A stretch of DNA of 33,489 bases from Ottowia sp. Its GTDB lineage: Bacteria > Pseudomonadota > Gammaproteobacteria > Burkholderiales > Burkholderiaceae_C. The position numbers and the translations under genes were made by a program. Below, piece after piece: positions 1-7,835 of the stretch. How positions within the stretch are numbered: position 1 is the stretch's first letter; each line of letters begins with the position of its first letter. The DNA lies in the NCBI GenBank assembly GCA_023228705.1, contig JALOAS010000025.1, forward strand, positions 1 through 33,489, written 5' to 3'. Below the pieces are notes generated by a model. That model worked only from the letters and a program-made list of their open reading frames with translations. It was not told the DNA's origin and ran no database searches.

Positions 1-32
1 TGCGGAATCTAGATTGAATCGGAGAAGAAACC

Positions 33-665
33 ATGAAACGTCGCCAGTTTTCTGCCGCTGCAGCGGCAGCGCTTGCCCTGCCGCTGCTGCCGGTCACCGG
101 CGTGCTTGCTGCGGACACCGGCTACCGTACGCTCAAGCAGTCGGTGCCCACCGAGGTCGAGCCCGGCCAGGTCGAGGTCATCGAGTTTTTCTCCTACGGC
201 TGCATCCATTGCATGCGTTTTGCTCCCATTCTTGAAACCTGGAAGAAAAGCGCACCGGACAACGTGGCGCTGCGGCTGGAGCACGTGGCTTTCAACCAGG
301 CGTTCGAGCCCCTGCAAAAAATCTATTACGCGCTGTTGGCCATCGATCAGGTCGACAAGGTGCACGACCAGGTTTTCCACGCGCTGCAGGAGGAGCATGT
401 GCGCCTGGACCAGCCAGACGTGCTCTTCGCGTGGATGGCCGCGCACGGCGTTGATGGCGACCGCTTCGAGGCGGCGTACAACTCGTTTGGCGTGGCCACC
501 CGCGCGCGCCATGCCACCATGCTGCAGGAAGCCTGGGGCGTGGAGGGCACACCTGCGCTGGGCATTGCCGGCCGGTACTACACCGATGGCTCCATGGCAC
601 GCGGTTTTGACCGCATGCTGAAAATCACCGACGAGCTGGTGGAAAGAGAAAGCGCCAAGGCCTGA
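33..665 (+). CDS. dsbA: DsbA-family periplasmic thiol:disulfide oxidoreductase
   Basis: This is a thioredoxin-fold protein of 210 aa, the usual DsbA size, predicted to oxidise cysteine pairs of exported proteins in the periplasm. The N-terminus (KRRQF, then an alanine/leucine-rich stretch ending near VLA-AD at residue 27) is a signal peptide; the twin arginine followed by x-F could make it a Tat substrate. The active-site pair is C57-I-H-C60 in SYGCIHCMRF, where the well-studied DsbA has CPHC. The cis-proline loop is T173-P174 (EGTPALGI). The ATG at 33 is preceded by GGAGAA at 21-26. A terminator follows the gene, so it is probably the last gene of a transcript that starts outside the window. 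The family is clear; the isoleucine in the active site is the only oddity. Confidence 0.9.
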   Translation: MKRRQFSAAAAAALALPLLPVTGVLAADTGYRTLKQSVPTEVEPGQVEVIEFFSYGCIHCMRFAPILETWKKSAPDNVALRLEHVAFNQAFEPLQKIYYALLAIDQVDKVHDQVFHALQEEHVRLDQPDVLFAWMAAHGVDGDRFEAAYNSFGVATRARHATMLQEAWGVEGTPALGIAGRYYTDGSMARGFDRMLKITDELVERESAKA

Positions 666-683
666 CGCGCTGCAGCACAGGGG

Positions 684-705
684 CCCGCCGTCGGCGGGTT
701 TTTTT
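684..705 (+). terminator. Rho-independent terminator after dsbA
   Basis: A six-base-pair GC stem (CCCGCC at 684-689, GGCGGG at 693-698) with a three-base loop is followed at once by seven T residues (699-705). It lies 19 bases after the dsbA stop and separates dsbA from the lptA operon. Confidence 0.85.
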
Positions 706-850
706 GACCTGTGACCCGGTCTGAATAGCGGTTTGTCGCCGCGTACAATGGCTGCATCGTGGCATGGTGCGCGGCTGTTGCGTTGAGTAACAAGAGCGGC
801 AATTTGTTTCGCGCTGCCGTGCACAGGCTTGCCTGGACAACCCTGCAACC

Positions 851-1504
851 GTGATGAACCTGTTATTGAACGCCCAGATGCGAGCCGCAGGGCTGCTGCT
901 TGCCGTGGCGGCGGCGCTGGGTGTTGCGGTGCCGGTGCACGCAGAACGGGCGGACAGGGACCAGCCCATGCACATCGAGTCGGACGCGCTGCGATACGAG
1001 AGCCAGCAGCAGCGCTCGACCTTTACCGGCAACGTGGTGGTGACCAAGGGAACCATCGTCATGCGCGGTGCGCGGCTGGTGGTCACGCAGGACGGAAGCG
1101 GCGCGCAGAGCGCGGTCATGCATGCCGCGCCCGGCAAGCGCGCATTTTTCCGGCAAAAGCGTGATGGCGTTGACGAGTACACCGAGGGTGAGGCCCAGAC
1201 CATCGAGTACGACGGCCGCAAGGATCAGGTCCATCTGGTGGGCAACGCCGAGATGCGACGCCTGGCCGGCAGCCAACTGCAGGACAAGGTGACCGGCGCG
1301 ATCATTGTCTACAACAACATCACCGAGGTGTATACGGTCCAGAGCGGTGGCAAGCAGGGCGACGGCGACAAGCAGGTCACGCCAGGCGGCCGCGTCCGCG
1401 CGACGCTGATTCCCGGCGGCGACAGCAGCGGGACCGGGGTGCCTGGCGATGCCACGCCGCTGCAGCCCAGCGGCAAGCTGGCGGCGCCGGAGGGCGGGCG
1501 TTGA
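851..1504 (+). CDS. lptA: Lipopolysaccharide transport periplasmic protein LptA
   Basis: LptA forms the periplasmic bridge that carries LPS from the inner-membrane LptBFGC complex to LptDE in the outer membrane. The 217-aa product has a signal peptide (hydrophobic residues about 11-29, cleavage near VHA-ER) and an OstA-type beta-jellyroll. Recognisable landmarks are the IESDALRYE segment, FTGNVVVTKGT and the repeated short beta strands up to about residue 160, then a low-complexity G/P/S tail. The start is either GTG 851 or the adjacent ATG 854. Its stop overlaps the lptB start, so the two are translationally coupled. The usual upstream partner lptC is not in the window; dsbA is there instead. 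Confidence 0.9.
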   Translation: MMNLLLNAQMRAAGLLLAVAAALGVAVPVHAERADRDQPMHIESDALRYESQQQRSTFTGNVVVTKGTIVMRGARLVVTQDGSGAQSAVMHAAPGKRAFFRQKRDGVDEYTEGEAQTIEYDGRKDQVHLVGNAEMRRLAGSQLQDKVTGAIIVYNNITEVYTVQSGGKQGDGDKQVTPGGRVRATLIPGGDSSGTGVPGDATPLQPSGKLAAPEGGR

Positions 1505-2295
1505 ACGCGGTGGCGCAGGCGCCGGCCGCAGCCGAATCAGGTGCGCCGTCCCGCACCAGCCACCTGAAAGTCCGTGGCTTGAGCAAGAGCTATGGTGCGC
1601 GCCGTATCGTGCACGACGTGTCGCTGGACGTGGCCAGCGGCGAGGTGGTCGGGCTGCTGGGACCCAACGGCGCGGGCAAGACCACGTGCTTTTACATGAT
1701 CGTGGGCCTGCTCCGTCCCGATGCGGGGAGCATAGACATAGACGGTCATGCGGTGCAGCAGCTGCCCATACACCGGCGCTCTCGGCTGGGCCTGTCGTAC
1801 CTGCCGCAGGAAGCGTCGATCTTCCGCAAGCTGACCGTGGGCGAGAACGTCCAGGCCGTGCTGGAGCTGCAGCGCGACGCCGCAGGCCGGCGCCTGCGCA
1901 AGGACGAGATCGAGCGGCGCCTTGCGCACCTGCTCGAGCAACTGCACGTGTCCGACCTGCGCGATTCACCGGCGCCGTCGCTGTCCGGGGGCGAGCGCCG
2001 GCGCGTGGAAATTGCCCGCGCGCTGGCCACGCAGCCGCGTTTCATCCTGCTTGACGAGCCCTTTGCCGGCATCGACCCGATTGCCGTGATCGAGATCCAG
2101 CGCATCATTGCCTTTCTCAAGGAGCGCGGCATCGGTGTCCTCATCACCGATCACAACGTGCGCGAGACGCTGGGCATCTGCGACCACGCGATCATCCTCA
2201 GCGAAGGCCGCGTCCTGGCCACTGGTACGCCCGCCGAAATCGTTGCCAACCCGGACGTGCGGCGGGTTTATCTGGGCGAGCATTTCCGCTTGTAA
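1501..2295 (+). CDS. lptB: LPS export ABC transporter ATP-binding protein LptB
   Basis: This is the cytoplasmic ATPase that powers extraction of LPS from the inner membrane with LptFG. All ABC motifs are present in the 264-aa protein: Walker A GPNGAGKT at residues 54-61, signature LSGGE at 161-165, Walker B FILLDE at 181-186 and H-loop His218 (ITDHNV). The sequence FAGIDPIAV after Walker B is typical of LptB rather than LivG. I prefer the TTG start at 1501 because GGAGGG at 1489-1494 is correctly spaced for it; GTG 1510 is an alternative. The start overlaps the lptA stop, and the stop overlaps the rpoN start. Confidence 0.95.
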   Translation: MNAVAQAPAAAESGAPSRTSHLKVRGLSKSYGARRIVHDVSLDVASGEVVGLLGPNGAGKTTCFYMIVGLLRPDAGSIDIDGHAVQQLPIHRRSRLGLSYLPQEASIFRKLTVGENVQAVLELQRDAAGRRLRKDEIERRLAHLLEQLHVSDLRDSPAPSLSGGERRRVEIARALATQPRFILLDEPFAGIDPIAVIEIQRIIAFLKERGIGVLITDHNVRETLGICDHAIILSEGRVLATGTPAEIVANPDVRRVYLGEHFRL

Positions 2296-3785
2296 TGACC
2301 TCGCCGCAACCGTCGCTGCGAACGGCGCAACAGCTCAGTCTGGCGCCGCATTTGCAGCAATCGATCCGGTTGTTGCAATTGTCCTCGCTGGAACTGGCCG
2401 AAGAAGTCGAGCTCGCGCTCGCGGAAAACCCCTTCCTTGAACGTGATGAAGGCATCATCTTTGCCCATCCCGGAGCCAGCGGCCAGCGCATGACCGCTGA
2501 CGCGGCGGCCACAGGTGCCGATGCACCCGTGCCGCAGGAGGCGGCCGACGCGGCGGACGCCGCGCTGGCGGACGGCGACTGGCTCGACGGCCTGCCCGGC
2601 TCGATCATCCCGCAGGACGCCACGGCGCAGGCATTGGATGCCAGTGCGCCCGAATCGCTGGCCGATCACCTGCGCCTGCAGCTCATCGAGCTGAAGCTGC
2701 CGCCGGAAGACGCCGCAGCGCTGCGCTTCCTGATCGGGTCGCTGGACGAGTACGGCTACCTGCCTGATTCGGTGGCGGAACTGGCGGCGACGCTGGTTGA
2801 CGACAGCGACGACATGGGGCAGTGGCACCAACTGGTGCGGCGCCTGCGCGAGGCGCTTGAGCGCCTGCAGACGCTGGATCCGCCCGGCGTGGGCGCACGG
2901 GACCTCGCGGAGTGCCTGCGCCTGCAGTTGCAGCGGCGCCTGCAGGCCGAGCCACCAGGCAGTGCGGCGCGCGTCGGGCTGCAGGCGCTTGCGGCAGTCT
3001 GCGAACATGCGCAAGGGCTGGCCTGGCTGGCGACCATGGACCTGCCGGCCATTGCAGCGGCCACGGGCTTGGACGGGCCCGCCGCGCAAGGCATGTTGCG
3101 CCTGGTCGGCACGCTGGAGCCCAAGCCCGGCCGGCGCTTTGTCGACGTGCGGCAGCAGGTCATCGTGCCCGACGTGCGCGTCGTGGACCACGGCGCCGGC
3201 GCATTGCGGCGCTACGAGGTGCGCCTCACGCGTCACGCGGCACCTGCGCTGCACGTCAATTCGCAGTACGCGGGCGCGCTGGGCGGGTCGGACGCGGGCA
3301 GCGTGGCGTTGCAGCAGGCACTGCAGGAGGCGCGCTGGCTGGTCCAGGGGCTGCAGCAGCGCGCCCAGACCATCCTGCGCGTTGCCGATGCCATCGTACA
3401 GCGCCAGCGGCGCTTTTTCGAGCACGGCGAGCTGGCGCTGCAGCCGCTGACGCAGGGCGAGATCGCTACGCAACTGGACCTGCATGAATCCACCGTGTCC
3501 CGTGCGACCACGTCCAAATACATGGTCACGCCACGCGGCACGCATGAATTCAAGTTTTTCTTTGATTCGGCGGTATCCACCCGCGATGGCCAGACCTCGA
3601 GCACGGCGGTCAAGGCGCTGATCCGGCAGCTGGTTGCGGCCGAGGACGCCGCGCATCCGCTCTCGGACGCCCGGGTCTCGGAGCTGCTTGCAGCCGAAGG
3701 CATACATTGCGCGCGGCGTACCGTGGCCAAATACCGAGAAGCCCTGCGGATTGCGCCAGCCAGCCAGCGCAGGCAGTCGCGCTGA
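2295..3785 (+). CDS. rpoN: RNA polymerase sigma-54 factor RpoN
   Basis: This alternative sigma factor directs transcription from -24/-12 promoters together with AAA+ activators. The 496-aa protein starts with the glutamine/leucine-rich region I (QQLSLAPHLQQSIRLLQLSS, about residues 11-30, ending in ALAENPFLE). It has an acidic, alanine-rich region II, a core-binding region with the GVGARDLAECL motif, and a DNA-binding region with HESTVSRATTSKYM. The diagnostic RpoN box ARRTVAKYRE lies at residues 473-482. The ATG overlaps the lptB stop as TAATG without an evident Shine-Dalgarno site, which implies translational coupling. The lptA-lptB-rpoN order is conserved in many proteobacteria. Confidence 0.96.
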   Translation: MTSPQPSLRTAQQLSLAPHLQQSIRLLQLSSLELAEEVELALAENPFLERDEGIIFAHPGASGQRMTADAAATGADAPVPQEAADAADAALADGDWLDGLPGSIIPQDATAQALDASAPESLADHLRLQLIELKLPPEDAAALRFLIGSLDEYGYLPDSVAELAATLVDDSDDMGQWHQLVRRLREALERLQTLDPPGVGARDLAECLRLQLQRRLQAEPPGSAARVGLQALAAVCEHAQGLAWLATMDLPAIAAATGLDGPAAQGMLRLVGTLEPKPGRRFVDVRQQVIVPDVRVVDHGAGALRRYEVRLTRHAAPALHVNSQYAGALGGSDAGSVALQQALQEARWLVQGLQQRAQTILRVADAIVQRQRRFFEHGELALQPLTQGEIATQLDLHESTVSRATTSKYMVTPRGTHEFKFFFDSAVSTRDGQTSSTAVKALIRQLVAAEDAAHPLSDARVSELLAAEGIHCARRTVAKYREALRIAPASQRRQSR

Positions 3786-3852
3786 CCGGCGCTTGCCGGC
3801 CCGGCGGGCGCGGTACCATAGCCGTAATTTTCCTGCATCCGGGGCTGTCTTC

Positions 3853-5457
3853 ATGCCTGACCTTCGACTTTTTTGCCGCCGCACTTGCGTGGTCGTGCTG
3901 GCGCTGTGCGGTTTTTCCCTGGCGCAGGCGCAGGACGCGGCCGAACCGCGATCACGCATTCAAGCCGTGCAGCTGTACCCGGGCAGCGCGATCGTCGAGC
4001 GTGCGCTGGCCGTCAGGCCAGGCGCCAGGCAGGCGCAGTTTGTCTGCCTGCCGGCCGGACTGGATGCCGGGCAGCTGCAGGCGCAGGGCAGCGATGGCGT
4101 CCAGGTGGGAGAAATATCGGTTCGCGAGCAGCCGCGCAGCCTGCTGGCCGAGCTGTGCCGAACTCCGCTGGATGAACGCATAGACGAGCTGCGGGAGCAG
4201 CGCGCCGCGCAGCAGGCGGAACTGGCGGCCATAGACTACGCGATTGGCTTCCTGAAGAGCTTTGAGCAGGGGGACAACCGCGCCGCAGACGTCTCTCCCG
4301 AGCAGATCACGGCGGCGGCGCAGGCGCTGCATCGGTCCGGCCTGCAATGGCAGCGCGACCGGCACGCGCTGGAGCGCAAGGTGCAGCAGCTGGACGAGAC
4401 GCTGAAGCGGCTGCTTGCAGAGCGGGACCGCAGCGGCGGCCCGGACGCGCCGCTGAGCGTGGTCCGGGTCCTGCTGTACGCGCCCATGGGCGGCCAGGTG
4501 GCGCTGCGCTACCAGCTGCACGGGCCGAGCTGGCAGCCGGAATACCGCGCCGAGCTGGACACCGATGCCGATCGCCTGCTCCTGACCCGCCTGGCTCGCG
4601 TGGCGCAAGACACCGGCGAGGACTGGGCCGACGTGCCGATCACGCTGTCCACTGGCCAGCCGGGAGCGGCCACTTCGGGTCCCTTGCCCAGGCCGTGGCG
4701 CCTGGACCTGGAAGACCGCAGCGAGCAGGAGGAAGCTGTGATCCTGCGCAAGTCCGCTGCGCCCGTTGTCAGCATGGCGGCGCCCGCGTCAGCGGGCGAC
4801 GCTGCCGGGTTCCGCTTTGACACCGCTGTTTTTGACGCGGCATTTGCCACCGAGTTCAAGCCGTCGCAGCGGGTCACGGTGCCCACGGGCGGCGACAGCA
4901 TCACGCTGACGCTGGGCGAGAGGGAGCTGCCGGCGCACTGGCTGGTGCGCGCGGCACCCGCGCTGGATCCGCACGCCTACCTCATTGCACGCCTGGACGA
5001 GCCGCTGGACGGTGTCTGGCCCGCCGGGCCCGTGGCACTTTACCGCAACGCCGCGTTTGTCGGTCACGGCCGCTTCGAGCTGGACCAGATGGCACGGGAT
5101 GGCCTGGCGTTTGGCCGCGACGAGCGCGTGCGCGTGCGCACCGAGCAGCCCGAGCGCCGCCGCGGCACCAGGGGGCTGATCGGCAGCCGCAACCAGCGCA
5201 CCGACGAGCGCCGCTACCGGGTTGAAAACACGCATGATGAGACCATTGAGGTCCAGATCCTGGACGCCACACCCGTCTCGCAGAACGACAAGATCAAGGT
5301 CCAGTCCGAATACCAGCCGCAGGTGCAGCCCGACTTCTGGCAGGATCGCCGTGGCACGGTCTTCTGGCAGCAGGAGCTGGCCGCTGGGGCCGTTCAGGAG
5401 TTTGTCGCCACGCACACCATCACCTGGCCCCGGGACGAGCAGTTGCGCGAACGCTGA
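3853..5457 (+). CDS. DUF4139 domain protein, mucoidy-inhibitor MuiA-like, secreted
   Basis: I place the start at ATG 3853 (534 aa) because it gives a clean signal peptide (basic start, hydrophobic VVVLALCGFSLAQA, cleavage before QD). The frame is open further upstream but runs into rpoN. The N-terminal part has short beta strands (VQLYPGSAIVERAL) like the DUF4140 domain. It is followed by a coiled-coil-prone helix at about residues 105-195, rich in Glu/Gln/Leu. The C-terminal half fits DUF4139: YQLHGPSWQPEYRAELD, EDWADVPITLSTGQP, and a terminal YRVENTHDETIEVQILD stretch. The biochemical function of this family is not established. It follows rpoN by 67 bases. Confidence 0.8.
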   Translation: MPDLRLFCRRTCVVVLALCGFSLAQAQDAAEPRSRIQAVQLYPGSAIVERALAVRPGARQAQFVCLPAGLDAGQLQAQGSDGVQVGEISVREQPRSLLAELCRTPLDERIDELREQRAAQQAELAAIDYAIGFLKSFEQGDNRAADVSPEQITAAAQALHRSGLQWQRDRHALERKVQQLDETLKRLLAERDRSGGPDAPLSVVRVLLYAPMGGQVALRYQLHGPSWQPEYRAELDTDADRLLLTRLARVAQDTGEDWADVPITLSTGQPGAATSGPLPRPWRLDLEDRSEQEEAVILRKSAAPVVSMAAPASAGDAAGFRFDTAVFDAAFATEFKPSQRVTVPTGGDSITLTLGERELPAHWLVRAAPALDPHAYLIARLDEPLDGVWPAGPVALYRNAAFVGHGRFELDQMARDGLAFGRDERVRVRTEQPERRRGTRGLIGSRNQRTDERRYRVENTHDETIEVQILDATPVSQNDKIKVQSEYQPQVQPDFWQDRRGTVFWQQELAAGAVQEFVATHTITWPRDEQLRER

Positions 5458-5574
5458 GCACGGCTGGCAAAACCGGGTGCATGCAGCCCCTGTTTCCAGA
5501 TTCCAACCTGCCGCGCTGCGGGATGCCTGCGCCGAGCCCGGCCCGGGCCGCACTTTCCGGGAGCAGCGCGCCGC

Positions 5575-6150
5575 ATGTACGCAGATTCATTCATGACCGA
5601 GCAGCACGGCCCGCCCCCGCCGTCCGATGCGCCGCAGCGTGCCAGCGTGCATTTCATGCTTGCGCACCCGGCGCACGCGCTGGCGCTGGGCCTGGGCTCG
5701 GGCCTGTCGCCCGTGGCGCCGGGCACCGTCGGCACGCTGTGGGCCTGGCTGTCGTGGCTGCTGCTGGACCGGTGGCTGGGGCCGGTGGCGCTGGGCGTGG
5801 TGCTGGCCCTGTCAATTCCCGTGGCCTGGTGGGCCAGCACGGTCACGGCTGAGCACCTGCACTCTCCCGATCCTGGCGCCATCGTCATCGACGAGATCGT
5901 GTCCTTCTGGCTCGTGCTGTGGCTGCTGCTGCCCGCCGGCTGGCTGGCGCAGTGCGCGGCCTTTGCGCTGTTCCGCCTGTTCGACGCCATCAAGCCGGGC
6001 CCGGTCGGCTGGGCCGACCGGCTGTTCCACGGCAGCAGTGGCTGGCGCAGCGGCTTCGGCATCCTGCTCGACGACCTGGTCGCCGCCGGCTGTACCCTGC
6101 TGGTCATGGCGCTGTGGATGACGTGGAGAGTACCTCTATGGACGGCATGA
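5575..6150 (+). CDS. pgpA: Phosphatidylglycerophosphatase A
   Basis: This inner-membrane enzyme removes the phosphate from phosphatidylglycerol phosphate to make phosphatidylglycerol. The 191-aa product has the PgpA motifs GSGLSPVAPGTVGTLWAW, IVIDEIVSFW (acidic catalytic region) and FRLFDAIKPGPVGWADR, and about four hydrophobic segments. Start ATG 5575 is used; ATG 5593 (MTEQHG) is equally possible, since neither has a strong ribosome site. The gene overlaps pncC by 13 bases. The pgpA-pncC pairing is a common proteobacterial arrangement. Confidence 0.93.
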   Translation: MYADSFMTEQHGPPPPSDAPQRASVHFMLAHPAHALALGLGSGLSPVAPGTVGTLWAWLSWLLLDRWLGPVALGVVLALSIPVAWWASTVTAEHLHSPDPGAIVIDEIVSFWLVLWLLLPAGWLAQCAAFALFRLFDAIKPGPVGWADRLFHGSSGWRSGFGILLDDLVAAGCTLLVMALWMTWRVPLWTA

Positions 6151-6653
6151 TCTGGCCCCCCGCCATCACCGCCGCGACGCAGGAGCTGGCGGCGCAGCTG
6201 CTGCCGCGCGGCTGGACCCTGGCCACCGCCGAGAGTTGCACCGGCGGCCTCATCGCCGCCGCCTGCACCGAACTGCCGGGCGCCTCGGACTGGTTCGAGC
6301 GCGGCTTTGTCACCTACAGCAATGCGGCCAAGGCCGAACTGCTGGGTGTGCCGGCCGAGCTCATCGTGCGGCATGGCGCGGTCAGCGAAGCCGTGGCGCG
6401 CGCCATGGCCGCGGGCGCCGCGCAGCGCGCGGGTACCCGGGTTTCGGTGGCGGTCACGGGCGTGGCGGGTCCCTCGGGCGGCAGCCCCGACAAGCCCGTG
6501 GGCACGGTGTGGTTTGGCTGGTGCGTGGGTCAAACCGTCTTCAGCGCGTGCCGCCACTTCGCGGGGGATCGCCAGGCCGTGCGCCTGCAGACGGTGGTGT
6601 ACGGGCTGGACCGACTCTGCCGCGCGGTCGCGGACGGAGCCGGGGCGCCGTAG
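6138..6653 (+). CDS. pncC: Nicotinamide-nucleotide amidohydrolase (CinA C-terminal family)
   Basis: This stand-alone CinA C-terminal domain protein (171 aa) is predicted to hydrolyse NMN to nicotinate mononucleotide and ammonia in NAD recycling. Visible family motifs are AESCTGGLIA (nucleophile Ser33), FVTYSNAAK (Tyr60, Lys65) and VTGVAGPSGGSPDKPVGTVW near residues 113-132. The frame is open upstream, but ATG 6138 with TGGAGAG at 6124-6130 fits the family length. It overlaps the end of pgpA. It converges with the LysR gene 21 bases downstream. Confidence 0.92.
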   Translation: MDGMIWPPAITAATQELAAQLLPRGWTLATAESCTGGLIAAACTELPGASDWFERGFVTYSNAAKAELLGVPAELIVRHGAVSEAVARAMAAGAAQRAGTRVSVAVTGVAGPSGGSPDKPVGTVWFGWCVGQTVFSACRHFAGDRQAVRLQTVVYGLDRLCRAVADGAGAP

Positions 6654-6674
6654 CCGGCGGCCCCGGTTCTCGAC

Positions 6675-7634
6675 TCACGGCGCGTCCTGCTTTTTTATCT
6701 CGAGCAGGAATTCTTCCAGCACCCGATTGGGCAGGCGGCCACGCCGCGTGATGACGGCGTAGGGGATGCGGCAGAACAGGGCCTGCGGGTTTAGCGCGCG
6801 CAATTGCCCGCTTTGCACCCAGCGCGCTGCAAAGTGCTCCGGCAGGTAGCCGATGTAGCTGCCGGTCAGGATGAGGAAGGCCACCCCCTCGCGGTCCCGG
6901 GCCGAGGCCGTCTCGTTCAGCGCGCGCTGCAGCTTGCGCCGGGAGGGGGGCAGGGGGTAGAGTGGCTGAACGGCGTCGTAGGTTTTTAACGCTGACTCTC
7001 GGAAGGTTTGGTTAGCGCGCTCGTACAGTGGGTGGTCGGCTGCGCAGTATAGGTAGACCGTTTCGTCATACAGTGAGACATATTCCAGCGCCCTGATTTT
7101 CTTGATGAGTGGCACCACGCCCACTTGGAAGTGTCCGTTGATCACGCTGCGCTCCACCTCGCCAGCGGGACCCATGTGGATGCTGATGTGAATCTCGGGC
7201 CCGCGCCGCTTGATCGCGGACAGCGCATTGCTCACGTACATCTGCGGGATGGTGACGAGGTTGTCCGTGATGCCGATGTTGAGCTCGCCGCGCAGCACCG
7301 CGTGCAGGCTGTTGATCTGCGTCCGGAAGGCCTCCATGGAGGCCAGCAGGTGCAGGCTGGCTTCGTACACCTCCTTGCCCTCCTCGGTCAGGGCAAACCC
7401 GGCGCGGCCGCGCTGGCACAGCGTCAGCCCCAGCCGAGTCTCCAGGTTGCCCATGTGGATGCTGACGGTGGAGGCCGTGATGCGCAGTGCTGCTGCTGCC
7501 GCGGCGAAGCCGCCGTTCTCCACTACGGCCCGGAACACCTGGATCAGCTTCAGGTCGGCCGCGCCGATACGGGTGACCGGGCGCTTGGTCCTTGTCCGTG
7601 CGACGACGGCGCCTTCTGTTGGTTGTTTTGACAT
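6675..7634 (-). CDS. LysR-family transcriptional regulator
   Basis: The 319-aa protein has an N-terminal winged helix-turn-helix at about residues 27-85 (LIQVFRAVVENGGFAAAAAA, then ITASTVSIHMGNLETRLG). A LysR substrate-binding domain follows from about residue 110 (GELNIGITDN onward). It is divergent from the aminotransferase gene with a 201-base shared intergenic region, the classic layout for a LysR regulator controlling its neighbour. The likely effector is therefore an amino acid or intermediate handled by the aminotransferase/dehydrogenase pair. This is inferred from position only. A palindrome overlaps its start codon (7628-7641). Confidence 0.92.
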   Translation of the reverse strand: MSKQPTEGAVVARTRTKRPVTRIGAADLKLIQVFRAVVENGGFAAAAAALRITASTVSIHMGNLETRLGLTLCQRGRAGFALTEEGKEVYEASLHLLASMEAFRTQINSLHAVLRGELNIGITDNLVTIPQMYVSNALSAIKRRGPEIHISIHMGPAGEVERSVINGHFQVGVVPLIKKIRALEYVSLYDETVYLYCAADHPLYERANQTFRESALKTYDAVQPLYPLPPSRRKLQRALNETASARDREGVAFLILTGSYIGYLPEHFAARWVQSGQLRALNPQALFCRIPYAVITRRGRLPNRVLEEFLLEIKKQDAP

Positions 7635-7641
7635 TTGTCAA
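7628..7641. promoter_or_regulatory. Palindrome over the lysR start codon
   Basis: TTGACA at 7628-7633 and TGTCAA at 7636-7641 are perfect inverted arms separated by two bases, and the lysR start codon (CAT on this strand, 7632-7634) lies inside. A TTGATA-rich stretch follows at about 7651-7670. This could be an autoregulatory site of the LysR protein. That is inferred from position and symmetry only. Confidence 0.3.
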
Positions 7642-7764
7642 TCTGAGAGTTGATAGATTGATATTGATAAGTCTAAGCGCTTGCCTGATACTGACGCAAA
7701 CAAGTCGACGGGGCGCGTCAAGCAGGTGCACCCAAACGACAGGGCGAGGGGACCGGTCAGGCAA

Positions 7765-7797
7765 GGTTCACAAGGGAACGGTTCACCCTCGGTTGAC
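7765..7797 (+). promoter_or_regulatory. Tandem GGTTCAC direct repeats upstream of the aminotransferase gene
   Basis: GGTTCAC occurs at 7765-7771 and 7780-7786 (15-base period), with a near copy GGTTGAC at 7791-7797. They lie 38-70 bases upstream of the aminotransferase start. They could be regulator half-sites in the divergent promoter region; no clear -10 element was recognised. Confidence 0.25.
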
Positions 7798-7835
7798 GAG
7801 ACGCGTGTTCTTGATTTCATGATGAAAGAGGACCC

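Noticed and set aside
9..848. Long minus-strand open frame over dsbA
   Set aside because: It mirrors the dsbA coding frame in GC-rich DNA, has no recognisable domain and runs across the terminator.
2268..3959. Minus-strand open frame of over 500 codons opposite rpoN
   Set aside because: The product is Arg/Gln/His-rich without domain features, while the plus strand encodes an unmistakable RpoN.
7793..7820. Possible -35 TTGACG and -10 TTTCAT before the aminotransferase gene
   Set aside because: The start point would fall within about 10 bases of the ATG and leave no room for the ribosome site, and the -10 match is poor.
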